From the NCBI GenBank assembly GCA_019689635.1, contig JADGHB010000005.1, positions 25,187-89,186 on the forward strand: a stretch of 64,000 nt of DNA. Reading direction: 5' to 3'. The stretch comes from Nevskia sp. GTDB taxonomy: Bacteria; Pseudomonadota; Gammaproteobacteria; Nevskiales; Nevskiaceae. Each line of letters begins with the position of its first letter. Within the stretch, counting starts at the first letter, position 1. Positions 54,453 through 63,461 of this stretch are shown here, in pieces. Position numbers and translations under genes: made by a program. The notes beneath the pieces were generated by a model. It made no database searches and was not told where the DNA came from. It saw only the letters and a list, made by a program, of their open reading frames with translations.

Positions 54453-57056
54453 TTATTTGACCAGCAAACCGGCGCGCGCTTGCAAGGGGCCGACGAGCTG
54501 GCACAGCCAGCCGAGCGCCGGCATCATGAAGATCGCGCCGAGCAGGTTGGCGGTGAACATGAACACCAGCAACAAGCCCATGTCGGCCTGGAACTGCAAT
54601 CCCGAGAACAGCCAGGTGGCGACGCTGGCGATGAGCGCCAGCGAGGTGAACGTGGTCGCCTTGCCGGCGGCGCGCAGCGCAAGGCGAAAGGCTTCGCGCA
54701 GGTCCGCCCCCGCGCTCAGCGCCGCGGTCAGCGCGCCCCACAGATAGATTCCGTCGTCCACGCCGATGCCCACGCCGAAGGCCGCCACCGGCAGCGTGGC
54801 GCTCTTCATGCCGATGCCGAGCCAAGCCATCAGCCCGTAGGTCAAAAGCGAAGTCGTGACCAGCGGCGTGATGATGCACACCGCCGCAGCCCAGGAGCGG
54901 AACGACAGCCACACGAAGGCGAGCAAGGTCAGGTGCACCCAGACGATCACCACGATCTCGCGCGCGCGGATTTCCTCGTTGGTCGCCGCCATCACGCCCA
55001 CGTTGCCGGAGGCGAGGGCGAAGTTGACGCCCGTTTTGAGGTTCTCGAGGTTGTAGCGTTTCACCGCTGCGATGAGGTGGGCGATGGTCGCGGCGCGGTG
55101 ATCGGCGGTGAAGATCAGCACCGGCATCGCCGAACAGTCGGCGTTCTGCAGGCCGCTGTCCGAAGGCACGCGGCCGGTGAGCATGGCCAGCGCCGGCCGG
55201 TTGCGCGGCAGCACCATCCATTTGGGCGAGCCCTCGTAGAGCAGTCCGCGGATCTGACGCGCCAGCTGCGGTAGCGACAGCACGGAGCGCACGCCGGGCG
55301 TGTTCTGCAAATGCCAGACGAAGCGATCGATGGTCTGCATCGCCCGGCCGTCGAGGCAGCCGTAGGCGTGGGTCTGGGCGATCACCTTGAGCACGTCCAC
55401 CCCGATGTCGAACTCGCGCGCGATCAGCCGCGCGTCGCGGTTGTAGCGCGAATCCGGCTTGAGTTCCGGCACGCCGGCCTGGGCGTCGCCGATGATGAGC
55501 TGCGGATACATGTGGATCGCCCAGGCCAGCGCGACGGCCGCGCCGGTGAGCGTCAGCAGCGCGTAGCGCGGACGGGTGATGCCGGCGACGCGCGACCACA
55601 GCCGATCCCCGACGGCGAGCCGGCGGCGTTGCGCGCGGGCGAATTTCTCCGCGTCGCCCAGCCGCACCCAGGTCAGCGCGATCGGCAGCATGATCTTGTT
55701 GGTGACGATCACCGCCGCCATGCCCATCGCCGCGTTGAGCGCCATCTCGCGCACGATGCCGATGTGAATGAACATCAGCGTGGCGAAGCCGATGACGTTG
55801 GTGAGGATCGCCACCGTGCCGGGCAGGAACAGACGGCGAAAACTGTCCACCGAGGCCTGGTAGGCATCGCGGCCCTGTTCGGCGACGGCCATGCCCCAGG
55901 CGTTGATGTACTGCACGCCATGCGACACCCCGATCGACAGGATCAGGAACGGCACCAGGATGGCGAAGGGATCGAGCCCCAAGCCGGCGAGCCGCAGCAG
56001 TCCCAACTCCCAGACCACGGCGGTCAGCGCCGCGGACAGCGGCAGCAGCGACAGGCGCAGCGAACCGCAGAACAGCCACAGCAGCGCCACCACCGCGACC
56101 ATCGCCACGAAGAAGAAACCGATCACTTGCAGGCTGGCGTCGGTGACGTCGCCGACTACCTTGGCGAAACCGATGATGGCCACGCGCAGCTGCGGGGAAT
56201 AGTCCGGGTTGGGTTCGGCGGCGACCGTCAGCTCGCATCCGGAGACGAAGATCGCGCGCCCGTCGGCATCCTTCTTCTCGGCCTCGAAGCGCTGGAACGG
56301 CAGCCGCCAGCCGTAGTCGGTGTAGCCGCGCCAGATCACGTCGCCTTGGCGATACGGCGGCCGGTCGCGGGTCAGGCGATAGACGTACCTCGTCGGGCTG
56401 GAGAGCCGCCGGCGCAGTTGATCCTCGAGCTGGTCGGCGAGCCGGTGGTAGTCGAGCTTTGCGCCGGTGACCGGGTGGCGCTCGAGCAGCGCGGCCACGA
56501 TCATCGCCCCGCGCTGGTCGAGCGAGACGTAGCGCCCGATCACGCCCTGCGCCTTGCCGACGTGATCTTTCACTTGCGCGATCATCGCCGGTGTGGGCTG
56601 ATAGTTGGCGGGGATGATGCGGCCGAGATCGATGCCGCCCTCGACGACTTCCAGATAGGTCAGGTCGGGGGTGAACAGCGAGGAGACGTGCGCGCGATCC
56701 ACGCCGGGCAGGAAGAAGGTCGCGTCGGTGAGCTTGCGCAGCTTGTCGAGGAAGTCGGCGCTGTAAATCCCCCCCAGGTCGGTGCCGGAGCCGGCGCCGG
56801 GCGCAGGACCGTCGGTGCGGAAGAGCGCGATGGAGATCAGGTTGGCCCCGCCGAAGGCGCGCTCGTATTTCTTGAACACCTTCATGTAGGGATGATCGAG
56901 CGGGATCTGCTTCTCGAAGCCGGCGTCGGGCTGCAGATGGATGGCGTGCCAGCCCAGGAACAGGGTGAGCATGAACAGCACGGCGAAGTTCAGCCGCCGC
57001 CGGCCGTAGACCAGCGGGATCACGAACCGCAGAATGCCTTCCGCGGTCAGGCGCAC
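54453..57056 (-). CDS. RND-superfamily (MMPL-type) transporter
   Basis: The 867-residue inner-membrane protein shows the RND duplication: helix 1 (about 12-35), a large periplasmic loop, six helices (about 230-440) including a sterol-sensing-like SIGVSHGVQYINAWGM, a second loop, and five or six helices at the end with FGVGIGVDDGIYLWGAL (the Asp pair for proton relay). It would use the proton gradient to move a hydrophobic substrate, with the DUF1329 protein as periplasmic partner. GTG at 57056 has GGAGGAG four bases upstream. It follows the tetR gene in the same direction. Confidence 0.92.
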   Translation of the reverse strand: MRLTAEGILRFVIPLVYGRRRLNFAVLFMLTLFLGWHAIHLQPDAGFEKQIPLDHPYMKVFKKYERAFGGANLISIALFRTDGPAPGAGSGTDLGGIYSADFLDKLRKLTDATFFLPGVDRAHVSSLFTPDLTYLEVVEGGIDLGRIIPANYQPTPAMIAQVKDHVGKAQGVIGRYVSLDQRGAMIVAALLERHPVTGAKLDYHRLADQLEDQLRRRLSSPTRYVYRLTRDRPPYRQGDVIWRGYTDYGWRLPFQRFEAEKKDADGRAIFVSGCELTVAAEPNPDYSPQLRVAIIGFAKVVGDVTDASLQVIGFFFVAMVAVVALLWLFCGSLRLSLLPLSAALTAVVWELGLLRLAGLGLDPFAILVPFLILSIGVSHGVQYINAWGMAVAEQGRDAYQASVDSFRRLFLPGTVAILTNVIGFATLMFIHIGIVREMALNAAMGMAAVIVTNKIMLPIALTWVRLGDAEKFARAQRRRLAVGDRLWSRVAGITRPRYALLTLTGAAVALAWAIHMYPQLIIGDAQAGVPELKPDSRYNRDARLIAREFDIGVDVLKVIAQTHAYGCLDGRAMQTIDRFVWHLQNTPGVRSVLSLPQLARQIRGLLYEGSPKWMVLPRNRPALAMLTGRVPSDSGLQNADCSAMPVLIFTADHRAATIAHLIAAVKRYNLENLKTGVNFALASGNVGVMAATNEEIRAREIVVIVWVHLTLLAFVWLSFRSWAAAVCIITPLVTTSLLTYGLMAWLGIGMKSATLPVAAFGVGIGVDDGIYLWGALTAALSAGADLREAFRLALRAAGKATTFTSLALIASVATWLFSGLQFQADMGLLLVFMFTANLLGAIFMMPALGWLCQLVGPLQARAGLLVK

Positions 57057-57199
57057 CGCGCTCCTCCTTCGGGGTGTTTCGGTTCAGTGTCGGTGTTTTC
57101 GCAGGCGCTTTCCAGTCGTGGCGCTTCAGCGTCGATCGGCCGCCGAGCGCGACTGGCCGCTCCCCGAGTGGATTCGCCGCAAAAGCTTCCGCGAGGCGC

Positions 57200-57823
57200 T
57201 CAGCTCGAAGGGGGCACGGACTCCCGCGCATACGCGCGGAACAGGGTGCGCGCCAGTACGCCCAGCACCCTGCGCACGTCCTGCGGCGACTGGTGGCGCA
57301 GCGGCAACACCGCCACTTCCACCAGCAGGATCACCGCGCGGGCGAAATCCTCGAGGTCGCCGGCGAGGTCGAAGCGGCCCTGGCGCACGCCGCGCTCCAG
57401 CACGGTGGCGATGACCTGCATGGAAGCGCGTTCGAAGGCGCGCTGCTCGGCGGCAAACGGCGCGGTCTCCGGCCCCGAAGGCACCAGCCAGTAACCGGCG
57501 ATCCCTTTCTCCACGCGCGGGTCGTGGGACAGGCGCTCCAGCCCTTCGAACATGGTCAGGATGGCGCGGCCCGGATCGTCCTGGGCCTTCATCGGCCCGA
57601 AAATGTAATGCTCGAACAGTGCGTGTAGCTGCTTGAGGCAGTCGAGGTAGAGCGCCTGCTTGCCGGAATAGTGCCAGTACAGCGCGCCTTTGCTCAGACC
57701 CGTGGCCTGGGCGAGGTCGGCGATGGAAACCCCGTCGTAGCCATAGCGGCCAAACAGCTCGAAGGCGCGCTCCTTGAGCGCCTGAAGCGCATCGAACTGC
57801 GGGCTGGCGGGTTTGCGCGGCAT
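57200..57823 (-). CDS. TetR family transcriptional regulator
   Basis: The 207-residue regulator has an N-terminal helix-turn-helix (about 12-58: AFELFGRYGYDGVSIADLAQATGLSKGALYWHYSGKQALYLDCL) and a helical ligand-binding domain with features of the AcrR/TetR_C group. It probably controls the RND-DUF1329 genes downstream and the divergent tolC operon, whose 180-bp promoter region contains palindromes. The ATG at 57823 gives the standard N-terminus. Ligand unknown. Confidence 0.92.
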   Translation of the reverse strand: MPRKPASPQFDALQALKERAFELFGRYGYDGVSIADLAQATGLSKGALYWHYSGKQALYLDCLKQLHALFEHYIFGPMKAQDDPGRAILTMFEGLERLSHDPRVEKGIAGYWLVPSGPETAPFAAEQRAFERASMQVIATVLERGVRQGRFDLAGDLEDFARAVILLVEVAVLPLRHQSPQDVRRVLGVLARTLFRAYARESVPPSS

Positions 57824-57892
57824 GAGCGATGACGAGCCGCAGTATAAGCGGTGCGGAAGGATCGCGAGGCACCGTCGCGCCGTATCGATGTA

Positions 57893-57940
57893 GACCGGTC
57901 CAGACCCGTCGTTTCCTCGGCAACGCGTCTGGGTCATAAT
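57893..57940 (+). promoter_or_regulatory. Candidate tolC-operon promoter with operator-like inverted repeats
   Basis: Between tetR and tolC lie the palindrome GACCGGTC (57893-57900) and an imperfect inverted repeat, CCAGACCCG (57900-57908) and CGCGTCTGG (57924-57932). These are followed by CATAAT (57935-57940), which could be the -10 box. The repeat would cover the -35 region, a position suited to TetR repression. Confidence 0.4.
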
Positions 57941-58003
57941 CGCGCGGGACGCCGTCGATCGCAACCGGGGAACGGCTTCGGCACCGCCACTCAGGGATCT
58001 CGC

Positions 58004-59437
58004 ATGACTTTGCTGCCACCGCTGCCGAGGTGCCTGTTCGCGCTCGGCTTCGCACTATGTACCGCCGTTCCGGCGCTTTGCGCCGCTCAGGATTCGGCGC
58101 CTGCGGGCGCGGCCGGCGTGGTCGCTCAGGCGAACCTCATCGAGATTTACACCCGGGCGCTGGATGCCAATCCGAGCTACCGGGCTGCCGTCGCCGCCTT
58201 CCGCGAGGCGGCGGAAGCCAAGCCCCAGGCGCTGGCCAAGCTGCTGCCGCAGATCGGGGCGAGCGGCAATCTCGACGAGATCGAGCAGGCGATCAGCGGC
58301 CAGTATTTCGTCGGCGTGCCGGGCGTGGGCAACGGTCAGGGCATCAATACCAACCGCCGCGATCAGTTTTATAGCGTCGGTTACCAGGTCGGCGTGTCGC
58401 AGGTGCTGTTCGATTGGGGCCTGTTCAAAGCCTACGACGAGGCCGAATTGCAAGTGGCGGCGGCCGGCATCCGCATGTACCAGGCGCTCGACGGGCTGCG
58501 TCTGGAGACGGCGCGCAGCTATTTCGACGTGCTCGCCGCGCAGGACGGCCTGCGTTTCGCCACGGCGGAGAAAGACGCCATCGCCCAGCTTTTGGAACAG
58601 ACCAAGACCAAGTACGAGTCGGGCCTGGTGACCGAGGTCGACGTCAAACAGGCCCAAGCCGACTTCGATCTCGCCAACGCCGATCTGATCCAGGCGCGCA
58701 ATCTGATGGAAGTGAGTCTCACCCGCCTGCAGCTGCTCTCCGGCGGACGCCGCTATCTGCACGTGCGCGGGCTGGCGGCGCAATACCGGCCCGAGCCGCC
58801 GGATCCCGACCGCATGCAGGTCTGGGTGGACAAGGCCAACACCCAGAACCTGGCGTTGCAGGAGAAGCGTTACCAGACGCGGATCGCGCAAAAGGAACTG
58901 GAACGCGCGCGGGCGGTGCGCCTGCCGACCCTGGATCTCAATGCGCAGCGCTTCTACAGCTATGCCGACGGCGGCGTCAGCCGCGGCATCGCCGCCGGCG
59001 ACAACCACGAGCTCGATGAGCGCGCCTATCTGTTGCTCAAGCTGCCGATCTTCAGCGGCGGCGCCGTCACCTCCGCGATCCGCGCGGCGGTCGCCGGCGT
59101 CGATCGCGCGCAGATGGAAGAGCAGGCCGCGCGCGACGACGCCACGCGCGACACCCAGGTCGCTTTCCTCAACGCCATCGCCGGCCTGTCGCGCATCGAG
59201 GCCTTGAAGCAGGCGCTGAGCTCGGCGATCGCGGCGGAGGATGCGGCCAGGACGGGCTACGACGTCGGGACCCGGACTTATACCGACGTGCTGCTCGCGG
59301 TGCGCAGCCGCTATCAAGCGGAGCGCGACTACGCCCAGGCGCGCTACGACTATCTGCTCAACTTCCTCAAACTGAAGCAGGCCTCGGGCACGCTCAACCA
59401 CGCCGACATGCTCGCGGTCAACAAATGGTTGCAGTGA
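58004..59437 (+). CDS. TolC-family outer-membrane efflux protein
   Basis: The 477-residue exported protein has a signal peptide (about 1-28) and two OEP repeats: LIEIYTRALDANPSYRAAVAAF...AEAKPQALAKLLPQI, long coiled-coil helices with QTKTKYESGLVTEVDVKQAQADFDLA, and the second half with TGYDVGTRTYTDVLLAVRSRYQAERDYAQARYDYLLN. Such proteins trimerise into a channel through the outer membrane and periplasm. The next gene, 4 bp downstream, supplies an adaptor domain. The ATG at 58004 places the signal peptide. Confidence 0.94.
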   Translation: MTLLPPLPRCLFALGFALCTAVPALCAAQDSAPAGAAGVVAQANLIEIYTRALDANPSYRAAVAAFREAAEAKPQALAKLLPQIGASGNLDEIEQAISGQYFVGVPGVGNGQGINTNRRDQFYSVGYQVGVSQVLFDWGLFKAYDEAELQVAAAGIRMYQALDGLRLETARSYFDVLAAQDGLRFATAEKDAIAQLLEQTKTKYESGLVTEVDVKQAQADFDLANADLIQARNLMEVSLTRLQLLSGGRRYLHVRGLAAQYRPEPPDPDRMQVWVDKANTQNLALQEKRYQTRIAQKELERARAVRLPTLDLNAQRFYSYADGGVSRGIAAGDNHELDERAYLLLKLPIFSGGAVTSAIRAAVAGVDRAQMEEQAARDDATRDTQVAFLNAIAGLSRIEALKQALSSAIAAEDAARTGYDVGTRTYTDVLLAVRSRYQAERDYAQARYDYLLNFLKLKQASGTLNHADMLAVNKWLQ

Positions 59438-59441
59438 AGCG

Positions 59442-61934
59442 ATGAGCGACCCCGTCTCGCCAGACCCGCAGACCGAACGGCGGCTCGCGCCGCCGGCCTC
59501 GCCTTACCTGCGCCTGGCGCCGGCGGAGACCGCGCCCGAAGGCGACGGCGTATGGCTGTCCTCCGGCGTCGGCGGCCCTGCCATCACGCTCGATGCGTCC
59601 GAGTACGCCCTCGCGCGGCTTTTCGACGGCCAACGTCCGCTCGCCGAGGTGCTGCGCCGCGCGCACGCCGAGCTCGGGCACGCGGAGCTGGATCGGGCGG
59701 CGCTGCTGCGCTTGGCCACCAAGCTCGGCCAGGCCGGCGTGTTGCAGGCCGGTTGGCGCGAACCGCTGCCGGTGCCGATCCCCGATGGGCTCACTGCAGG
59801 AGGGGTCTTAGCCCCGACCGTCGCGGCTGACGCCGCTCGTACCGGCGCCGAACCGGCGATCGCGCCTCACACCGCGCTGCCGCTGCCCTCGGCGCTGCCC
59901 GGCACGCTGGCGGTGCCCAACCTCAGCGGGGCGCTGGCCGGCTTGTGGGGCCCGCGGCGCGGCGCGGCCACCGGGGTCGCTCTGGAGCTGCGTCCGTTTG
60001 CCTTGTGGCTCGGCCGGCTGCTCAACTGGCCGCTCGCCAATGCCGCGACCGGCACGCTGGTCGTGGCGCTGACGGTCGGCGCGATCGCGGTGATCGTCAA
60101 CCACCGTTACGAGATCGGCCGCGACCTGCTGCGGCTGGGGCCGGCGCTGCCGCTGGTTTTGGGACTGTCCGCCACCGGCTATCTGGTCAACTGGCTGGCG
60201 CAGACCGCACGCGCGGCGGCGATCGCGCGCTACGCCCGCAGCCGCCCGCGCTTCGGCCTGACGCGCGGCACCGTCGGCATTCCCTATTTCTTGACCGAGA
60301 CCGCGGGCCACGCGGAACTCGCGCCTTACGGCGCGCGCATGCGCATCGTGGCCTCCGTGCCGGCCGCGGAGCTGGCGCTGTTCCTGTTCGCGCTGTGGCT
60401 GTGGCTGATGTTTCACCGCGGCGGTTCCTATCTCGCGCCGCTGGCGCTGGAGCTGGGCGCGGTCAGCGCCGTGCTGTCGCTGGTTCACCTCAACCCGCTG
60501 GTCAAGCGCGAGGGCTACACGCTGCTGGCGCAGTGGCTGCGCATCGGCGACCTGCGCGAGCAGGCGATGATGGTGCTGATGGGCTACAGCAATCCCTGGG
60601 ACATCACCCGCCGGCCGCCGTACGCGCTGCTGTTCCTGTATCTCACGCTGGTGGCGCTGTACTTGTTGTGGATTCCGCTGACCTGGCTGATTTTTCCCGC
60701 GCCCTTCCTCAAGGTCCGCTGGGGGCCGATCGGCGCGCTGCTGGTGATCGGCATCCTCGCTTATTTCATCTACGCGATCGTAAACCGCATGTCTTCGGAT
60801 CGCGCCACCATCAGGGAGAAGGCAGACGTGAACGCATCCCAGTTCGACGTACTGGTCGGCGAAGTCAAGGCCTGGTTCAAGAGCGCCTGGGCCTGGCTGG
60901 TCCGGAATCTGTGGCCGAAAGACCGCCCGTGGCAGCGCTATCTCGAAATCGCCTTCGTCATCCTGTGCCTGCTGCCGTACCCCTACGATCCCAGCGGCAC
61001 GTCGGTGGTGCTGCCCTACGCGCGCGGCGACGTGCGCGCGCAGATCGCCGGCCAGGTGCGCGAGGTGCTGGTCAAGGAAGGCGACGCGGTCAAGGCCGGT
61101 CAGGTGATCGCCAAGCTCGACGACGCCCAGGAACGCGCCGCGGTGGCCAGCGGCGAGGCCGAGGTGGCACGGCTCACGGCCGAACGCAAGCTGGTGCAAC
61201 AGGGTGCGCGACCCGAGGAAGTCGAGGTCGCCCGCCAGGCCGTGGCCACGGCGCAGAAACGTTACGATTTTTCCTCCGCCGAGGCGCGACGCCAGCAGGC
61301 GGCGTATCTCCGCCACGCCGTCAGCGAGCAACAGTACCAGCAGTTTCTGTCGCAGGCGGAAGTCGACCGGCAGCAATTGCTGGAAGCCCAGCGTCGGCTG
61401 GATCTCGTCAGCAGCCCGGGGCGGCCCGAGAAAATCGAAGAAATTGACGCCCAGCTCGCCGCCGCCCAGGCGCAGCTCGACTACCACAAGCAGCAACTCG
61501 AGAACACCCAGATCCGCGCGCCGGTCGCCGGGCGCGTGCTGTCCGGCTCGCTGCAGTTTGCGGTGGGCGATTTCCTGCACGTCGGCGACAAGCTCGCGAC
61601 CATCGTGGATTCGGATCACGTCCAGGTGGAGGTCAAGATTCCCGAGGACGACATCGGCGAGATCAGCGTGGGCAATAAGGCCTGGGTCAAGGTCTGGAGT
61701 CTGCCCGGCACGTCCTTCCGCGGCACGGTGGCCGCGATCGCGCCTTCGGCCGAAAACGGGGAGTACGGCAAGATCGTGCGTGTCACGGTCAATCTCGACC
61801 AAAGCGATCCGCGCCTGCGGCCGGAGCTGACCGGCTACAGCAAGCTGCGCGGCCGCTGGCACCTGCTGATCGCCGCGTACACGCGTCCGGTGGTGCGCTT
61901 CTTCCTGGTCGAGCTGTGGTCCTGGATCCCGTGA
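59442..61934 (+). CDS. PqqD-like / inactive M50-like membrane domain / HlyD adaptor fusion
   Basis: The 830-residue three-part protein has a PqqD-like winged-helix domain (about 20-105; AITLDASEYALARLFDG) and an Ala/Pro linker. A polytopic region (about 190-460) is laid out like peptide zinc metalloproteases of the M50/YydH type (IPYFLTETAGHAELAPYGAR, NPLVKREGYTLLAQWL). An HlyD-type membrane-fusion part (about 500-830) has split lipoyl halves (VREVLVKEGDAVKAGQVIAKL, IRAPVAGRVLSG) and a coiled-coil hairpin. The M50 zinc site is lost: the place of HExxH reads AQTARAA, and the DG of NPLLxxDGY reads EG. It probably binds a cargo tail and couples it to the TolC partner. Translation appears coupled to tolC and to the propeller gene (GTGA). 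Confidence 0.85.
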   Translation: MSDPVSPDPQTERRLAPPASPYLRLAPAETAPEGDGVWLSSGVGGPAITLDASEYALARLFDGQRPLAEVLRRAHAELGHAELDRAALLRLATKLGQAGVLQAGWREPLPVPIPDGLTAGGVLAPTVAADAARTGAEPAIAPHTALPLPSALPGTLAVPNLSGALAGLWGPRRGAATGVALELRPFALWLGRLLNWPLANAATGTLVVALTVGAIAVIVNHRYEIGRDLLRLGPALPLVLGLSATGYLVNWLAQTARAAAIARYARSRPRFGLTRGTVGIPYFLTETAGHAELAPYGARMRIVASVPAAELALFLFALWLWLMFHRGGSYLAPLALELGAVSAVLSLVHLNPLVKREGYTLLAQWLRIGDLREQAMMVLMGYSNPWDITRRPPYALLFLYLTLVALYLLWIPLTWLIFPAPFLKVRWGPIGALLVIGILAYFIYAIVNRMSSDRATIREKADVNASQFDVLVGEVKAWFKSAWAWLVRNLWPKDRPWQRYLEIAFVILCLLPYPYDPSGTSVVLPYARGDVRAQIAGQVREVLVKEGDAVKAGQVIAKLDDAQERAAVASGEAEVARLTAERKLVQQGARPEEVEVARQAVATAQKRYDFSSAEARRQQAAYLRHAVSEQQYQQFLSQAEVDRQQLLEAQRRLDLVSSPGRPEKIEEIDAQLAAAQAQLDYHKQQLENTQIRAPVAGRVLSGSLQFAVGDFLHVGDKLATIVDSDHVQVEVKIPEDDIGEISVGNKAWVKVWSLPGTSFRGTVAAIAPSAENGEYGKIVRVTVNLDQSDPRLRPELTGYSKLRGRWHLLIAAYTRPVVRFFLVELWSWIP

Positions 61935-63433
61935 AGGCAAACGGCGCAGCCGCGGCGCTGGAGGAGGCGGACTTCCGCCTCACCGCACCCAGCGGTTTCG
62001 GCAATGGCTGGAACCACTACGCCCACAGCATGGCCTGGTTCGAGGGCAAGCTCTACGTGGGCACCACGATGGCGACCATGGCGTTTCTCAAGCGCAACCA
62101 GCCGGTGCCGGACCTGAAGCCCTGGCCGGTGGATACGCCGCCCAACATCGATACCATCGATCGCCGTGCGGAGATCTGGCAGTACACGCCGGAGACGGCG
62201 ACCTGGCGGCGCGTCTTCCTCGCCCCTTGGACCAAAGGGCGCGACGGCCGCACGGTGCCGCTGTACGTTTCTTATCGCGGCATGACCGTGTTCCAGGGGG
62301 CGAGCGATTCCAAACCCTGCCTCTACGTCACTACCTGGGTACCGCAGGTCGCCGGCCCCGCGCAAATCCTGCGCAGCGCGGATGGCGAACATTTCGAAGC
62401 CATCCCGCATCCACCCTGGGGCCCGAGCGCCCGCGCCGCGCGCACGCTACAGGCCTTCCAGGGCCGCGTGCACACCACCGCGGTCGCGTCCGGACTGGAA
62501 GTCGGCAAGTCGCAGGACAGCGTCAGCGACGATCCGACGATCTACGCGAGCCGCGATCCGCGCCGCGGCGAGTGGGTGCCGGTGGGCGCCACGGGTTTTG
62601 GCGATCCCGACAATCTCACCGTGTTCGACATGGCCGTGTTCAACGGCCACCTCTATGCGGGCACGATCAACGCGCGTCACGGTTTCGAGGTATGGAAGAC
62701 CGCGGGCGGCGAACCGCCCTACCGCTGGACCAAGGTGCTGGAGCGCGGCGCCTGGCGCGGGCCCTTGAACGAGGCGGCGGGTACGTTTGCGGAGTTCCAC
62801 GGCGCGCTTTACGTGGGCACCGGTGTGGCCAATGGCGGCTTCCACCGCGCCTACAAGCTCGGTCCCGCGGCTCCGGAACTGCTGCGGCTGTGGCCTGACG
62901 ATAGCTGGGATCTGATCGTCGGCGAGTCCCGCGTCACGCCCCAGGGACTCAAGTATCCGCTGTCCGGTTTCGCGCCGGGCTTCGACACCCTGTTCAACGG
63001 CTACATGTGGCGCGCCTGCGTCCATGACGGCCATCTCTACGTCAGCACTTTTACTTGGGCGCAAAGCCTGCCTTACCTGCCGTCGCACCTGTGGTCCGAA
63101 AACATGATCGCCCTGGTCGAGCGCTGGGGCGCGGACGCGATCGCCTATCGCTACGGCGGCTTCGACCTGTGGCGCACCGCGGACGGCGTGCACTGGTTGC
63201 CGGTGACGCGCAACGGCTTCGGCAATCCCTACAACTGGGGCGGGCGCACGCTGGCGTCCACGCCGTACGGGCTGTTCGTCGGCACCGCCAATCCCTACGG
63301 TCCCACCGTCGCCCTGCGCCGCAACGGGCGCTGGGTCTACGAACCCAACCCGCGCGGCGGCTGCGAGGTCTGGCTGGGGCGGAAGGAAACCGCCGCGTCT
63401 TCTCCCTCTCCCGCTGGGAGAGGGTTGGGGTGA
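61931..63433 (+). CDS. Cytoplasmic beta-propeller-like protein of unknown function
   Basis: The 500-residue protein has repeated blades with GxLYVGT-type strands (FEGKLYVGT, FNGHLYAGT, FHGALYVGT, HDGHLYVST, YGLFVGT). Asp-box-like turns followed by Trp also recur (RTADGVHWLPV, GFEVWKT, GFDLWRT). About six blades are visible. No signal peptide is present. The GTG at 61931 overlaps the fusion-protein stop (GTGA), so the two are coupled and probably function together, possibly as cargo, cargo-binding factor or export partner. The last 11 residues (SSPSPAGRGLG) are encoded by a palindromic intergenic repeat, which also provides the stop codon. Confidence 0.75.
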   Translation: MKANGAAAALEEADFRLTAPSGFGNGWNHYAHSMAWFEGKLYVGTTMATMAFLKRNQPVPDLKPWPVDTPPNIDTIDRRAEIWQYTPETATWRRVFLAPWTKGRDGRTVPLYVSYRGMTVFQGASDSKPCLYVTTWVPQVAGPAQILRSADGEHFEAIPHPPWGPSARAARTLQAFQGRVHTTAVASGLEVGKSQDSVSDDPTIYASRDPRRGEWVPVGATGFGDPDNLTVFDMAVFNGHLYAGTINARHGFEVWKTAGGEPPYRWTKVLERGAWRGPLNEAAGTFAEFHGALYVGTGVANGGFHRAYKLGPAAPELLRLWPDDSWDLIVGESRVTPQGLKYPLSGFAPGFDTLFNGYMWRACVHDGHLYVSTFTWAQSLPYLPSHLWSENMIALVERWGADAIAYRYGGFDLWRTADGVHWLPVTRNGFGNPYNWGGRTLASTPYGLFVGTANPYGPTVALRRNGRWVYEPNPRGGCEVWLGRKETAASSPSPAGRGLG

Positions 63434-63436
63434 GGG
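63404..63436 (+). repeat. Palindromic REP-like unit, copy 1
   Basis: CCCTCTCCC (63404-63412) and GGGAGAGGG (63416-63424) form a perfect 9-bp stem with loop GCT, followed by TTGGGGTGAGGG. It lies in the last codons of the propeller gene. Two related copies lie 460 and 510 bp downstream in the same orientation. Confidence 0.85.
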
Positions 63437-63461
63437 CAAAACCCAGTGCCCGCTGTGCGGC

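Noticed and set aside
54424..57231. Longer minus-strand frame overlapping the RND transporter
   Set aside because: Different frame from the transporter, with Arg/Ala/Gly-rich nonsense translation. The real frame has membrane helices and a strong ribosome site at 57056.
59442..61934. Active M50 site-2 protease
   Set aside because: The HExxH motif and the second zinc Asp are both missing, so proteolysis is not supported although the fold seems related.
57200..63433. Complete RiPP biosynthesis cluster
   Set aside because: A PqqD-like domain is present, but no radical SAM or other maturase, precursor peptide or ABC exporter is encoded near it.
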